DNA of 64,000 nucleotides. Source: Ereboglobus sp. PH5-10 (GTDB lineage: Bacteria > Verrucomicrobiota > Verrucomicrobiia > Opitutales > Opitutaceae). This document shows positions 63,188-64,000 of this stretch, in pieces. A model generated the notes under the pieces. It was not told where the DNA came from and did no database searches. It saw only the letters and a program-made list of their open reading frames with translations. The stretch spans positions 62,001 through 126,000 of the forward strand of contig NZ_JAQFIP010000009.1 in NCBI RefSeq assembly GCF_029504735.1, read 5' to 3'. Position numbers and translations under genes: made by a program. How positions within the stretch are numbered: position 1 is the first letter of the stretch; each line of letters starts with the position of its first letter.

Positions 63188-64000
63188 GTGAACTCCATTC
63201 CGCTTCTTTCTCTCATCATTTTTACGCCGTGGGTCGGCGCGCTTTTGGTCGCGCTGCATCATCCGCGCAAACCCAACGCCATCTCGCGCGCCGGCGCCGT
63301 CGTCTTCTCGCTCTCGACGATCATCTACGCCATCGCCGCGATCGTGCTCCCCGGCGGATTCAACCCCGACGCCGTCGGCCTCCAGCTCACCGAAACGCAC
63401 TCGTGGATCGACTCGCTCAACGTCCGCTACTCGCTCGGCCTCGACGGACTCTCGCTCGTGCTCGTGCTCCTCACCGGCATCATCGGCCCCACCGCGCTCG
63501 TCGCCTCCTGGCGCGTCGCGCCCGCCACGCGCGAGTCAAATCTCTACCCCGTCCTCTTCCTCCTCCTCCAAGGCGCGTCGCTCGGCGTGTTTCTCGCGCA
63601 GGACTTTTTCCTCTGGTTCCTGTTCTGGGAGCTGAGCCTTTTCCCGGCGTTTTTCCTTATCAAAATGTTCGGTGCAAACGCCGCCAAGGCCACGCGCGCG
63701 GCGTATCAATTTGTCATCTACACGATGGGCGGCAGCGCGTTCATGCTGTTCGGTTTCGCCGCGCTCTACGCCACCACCGGCACGCTCGATTTCACCGCGC
63801 TCGCGCAACTCGGCGCCGACGGCACGCTCGTCGCGAAACTCGCCGAGATCGGCGGCATCTGGCCCGGCGTCGTGTTTGGCGGCGTGCTCCTCGGCCTCGC
63901 GGTAAAAGTGCCGCTGTTCCCCTTCCACACATGGCTGCCCTCGGCCTACGCGGAGGCGCCCGCCGGCACGTCGATGTTTCTCACCGCCGTGCTTTCAAAA
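63188..64000 (+). CDS. nuoM: NADH-quinone oxidoreductase subunit M (partial, runs off the window)
   Basis: The first 271 residues are present; the gene continues past 64000. The start is GTG 63188, giving MNSIPLLSLIIFTPWVGALL. Antiporter-like features: RYSLGLDGLSLVLVLLTGII, FLLLQGASLGVFLAQDFFLWFLFWEL, LFPAFFLIKMFG and VKVPLFPFHTWLPSAYAEAP. No Shine-Dalgarno precedes the start, which follows a CCGCATT repeat arm. Confidence 0.94.
   Translation, partial: MNSIPLLSLIIFTPWVGALLVALHHPRKPNAISRAGAVVFSLSTIIYAIAAIVLPGGFNPDAVGLQLTETHSWIDSLNVRYSLGLDGLSLVLVLLTGIIGPTALVASWRVAPATRESNLYPVLFLLLQGASLGVFLAQDFFLWFLFWELSLFPAFFLIKMFGANAAKATRAAYQFVIYTMGGSAFMLFGFAALYATTGTLDFTALAQLGADGTLVAKLAEIGGIWPGVVFGGVLLGLAVKVPLFPFHTWLPSAYAEAPAGTSMFLTAVLSK

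Overview
The window is high-GC DNA (low to mid 60s percent by eye) that reads like a member of the Verrucomicrobiota, most likely Opitutaceae. Pointers are a stand-alone SWIB-domain protein (in bacteria mainly Chlamydiae/Verrucomicrobia), DUF4097 and DUF2339/DUF3999 envelope proteins, a Tat-exported GH109 enzyme with a heparinase-like lyase, many palindromic intergenic repeats, and a Gram-negative lipoprotein and ADP-heptose inventory. This assignment is inference. No rRNA or tRNA gene was seen; the only RNA gene found is tmRNA.

Layout. 0-10 kb: exported DUF4097 proteins, a DUF192 lipoprotein, an M24 peptidase, ADP-heptose genes (rfaE1 kinase, gmhB phosphatase), rmuC and a DUF167 protein. 8.5-14.4 kb: carbohydrate genes (heparinase II/III-like lyase, GH109 glycosidase, AraC regulator divergent from an AraA-like isomerase). 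14.4-16.6 kb: mpl (murein peptide recycling), carrying a palindrome inside its reading frame, and a MarC protein. 16.6-18.5 kb: a small AT-richer island with orphan genes on the minus strand, each preceded by a copy of the same ~95-bp repeat. 18.5-31 kb: housekeeping genes (htpG, ettA, Nudix, fabD, gltX, an IMPase-like phosphatase, pncA), a sensor kinase, SWIB, a small phosphatase and ssrA. 31-47.6 kb: a methyltransferase, rsmI, Ppx/GppA, an MFS transporter, a DUF2339-DUF3999 pair, a thioesterase, a tyrosine phosphatase, hpt, purB, rhaA and metY. 47.7-51.8 kb: a minus-strand lipoprotein operon (lpoB, ycfL-like, two others) and a glycine-zipper protein.

52.3 kb to the end is a respiratory complex I locus in the order A-B-x-C-D-I-tnp-H-J-K-L-M, where x is an AT-rich lipoprotein gene and tnp is a REP-associated Y1 transposase. 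No nuoE, nuoF or nuoG lies between D and H, so the NADH-oxidising module is either encoded elsewhere or absent. The spacers are unusually long for an operon. Most hold an imperfect inverted repeat whose right arm ends just before the next start codon. The arm sequences differ from spacer to spacer while the architecture is kept, and similar hairpins precede rfaE1, ppx/gppA and others. Two spacers, flanking nuoL, carry nearly identical elements that each contain the same 23-codon reading frame. This hairpin family, the invasions of the nuo operon and the cassette-like island at 17-18.5 kb are the most interesting unexplained signals.
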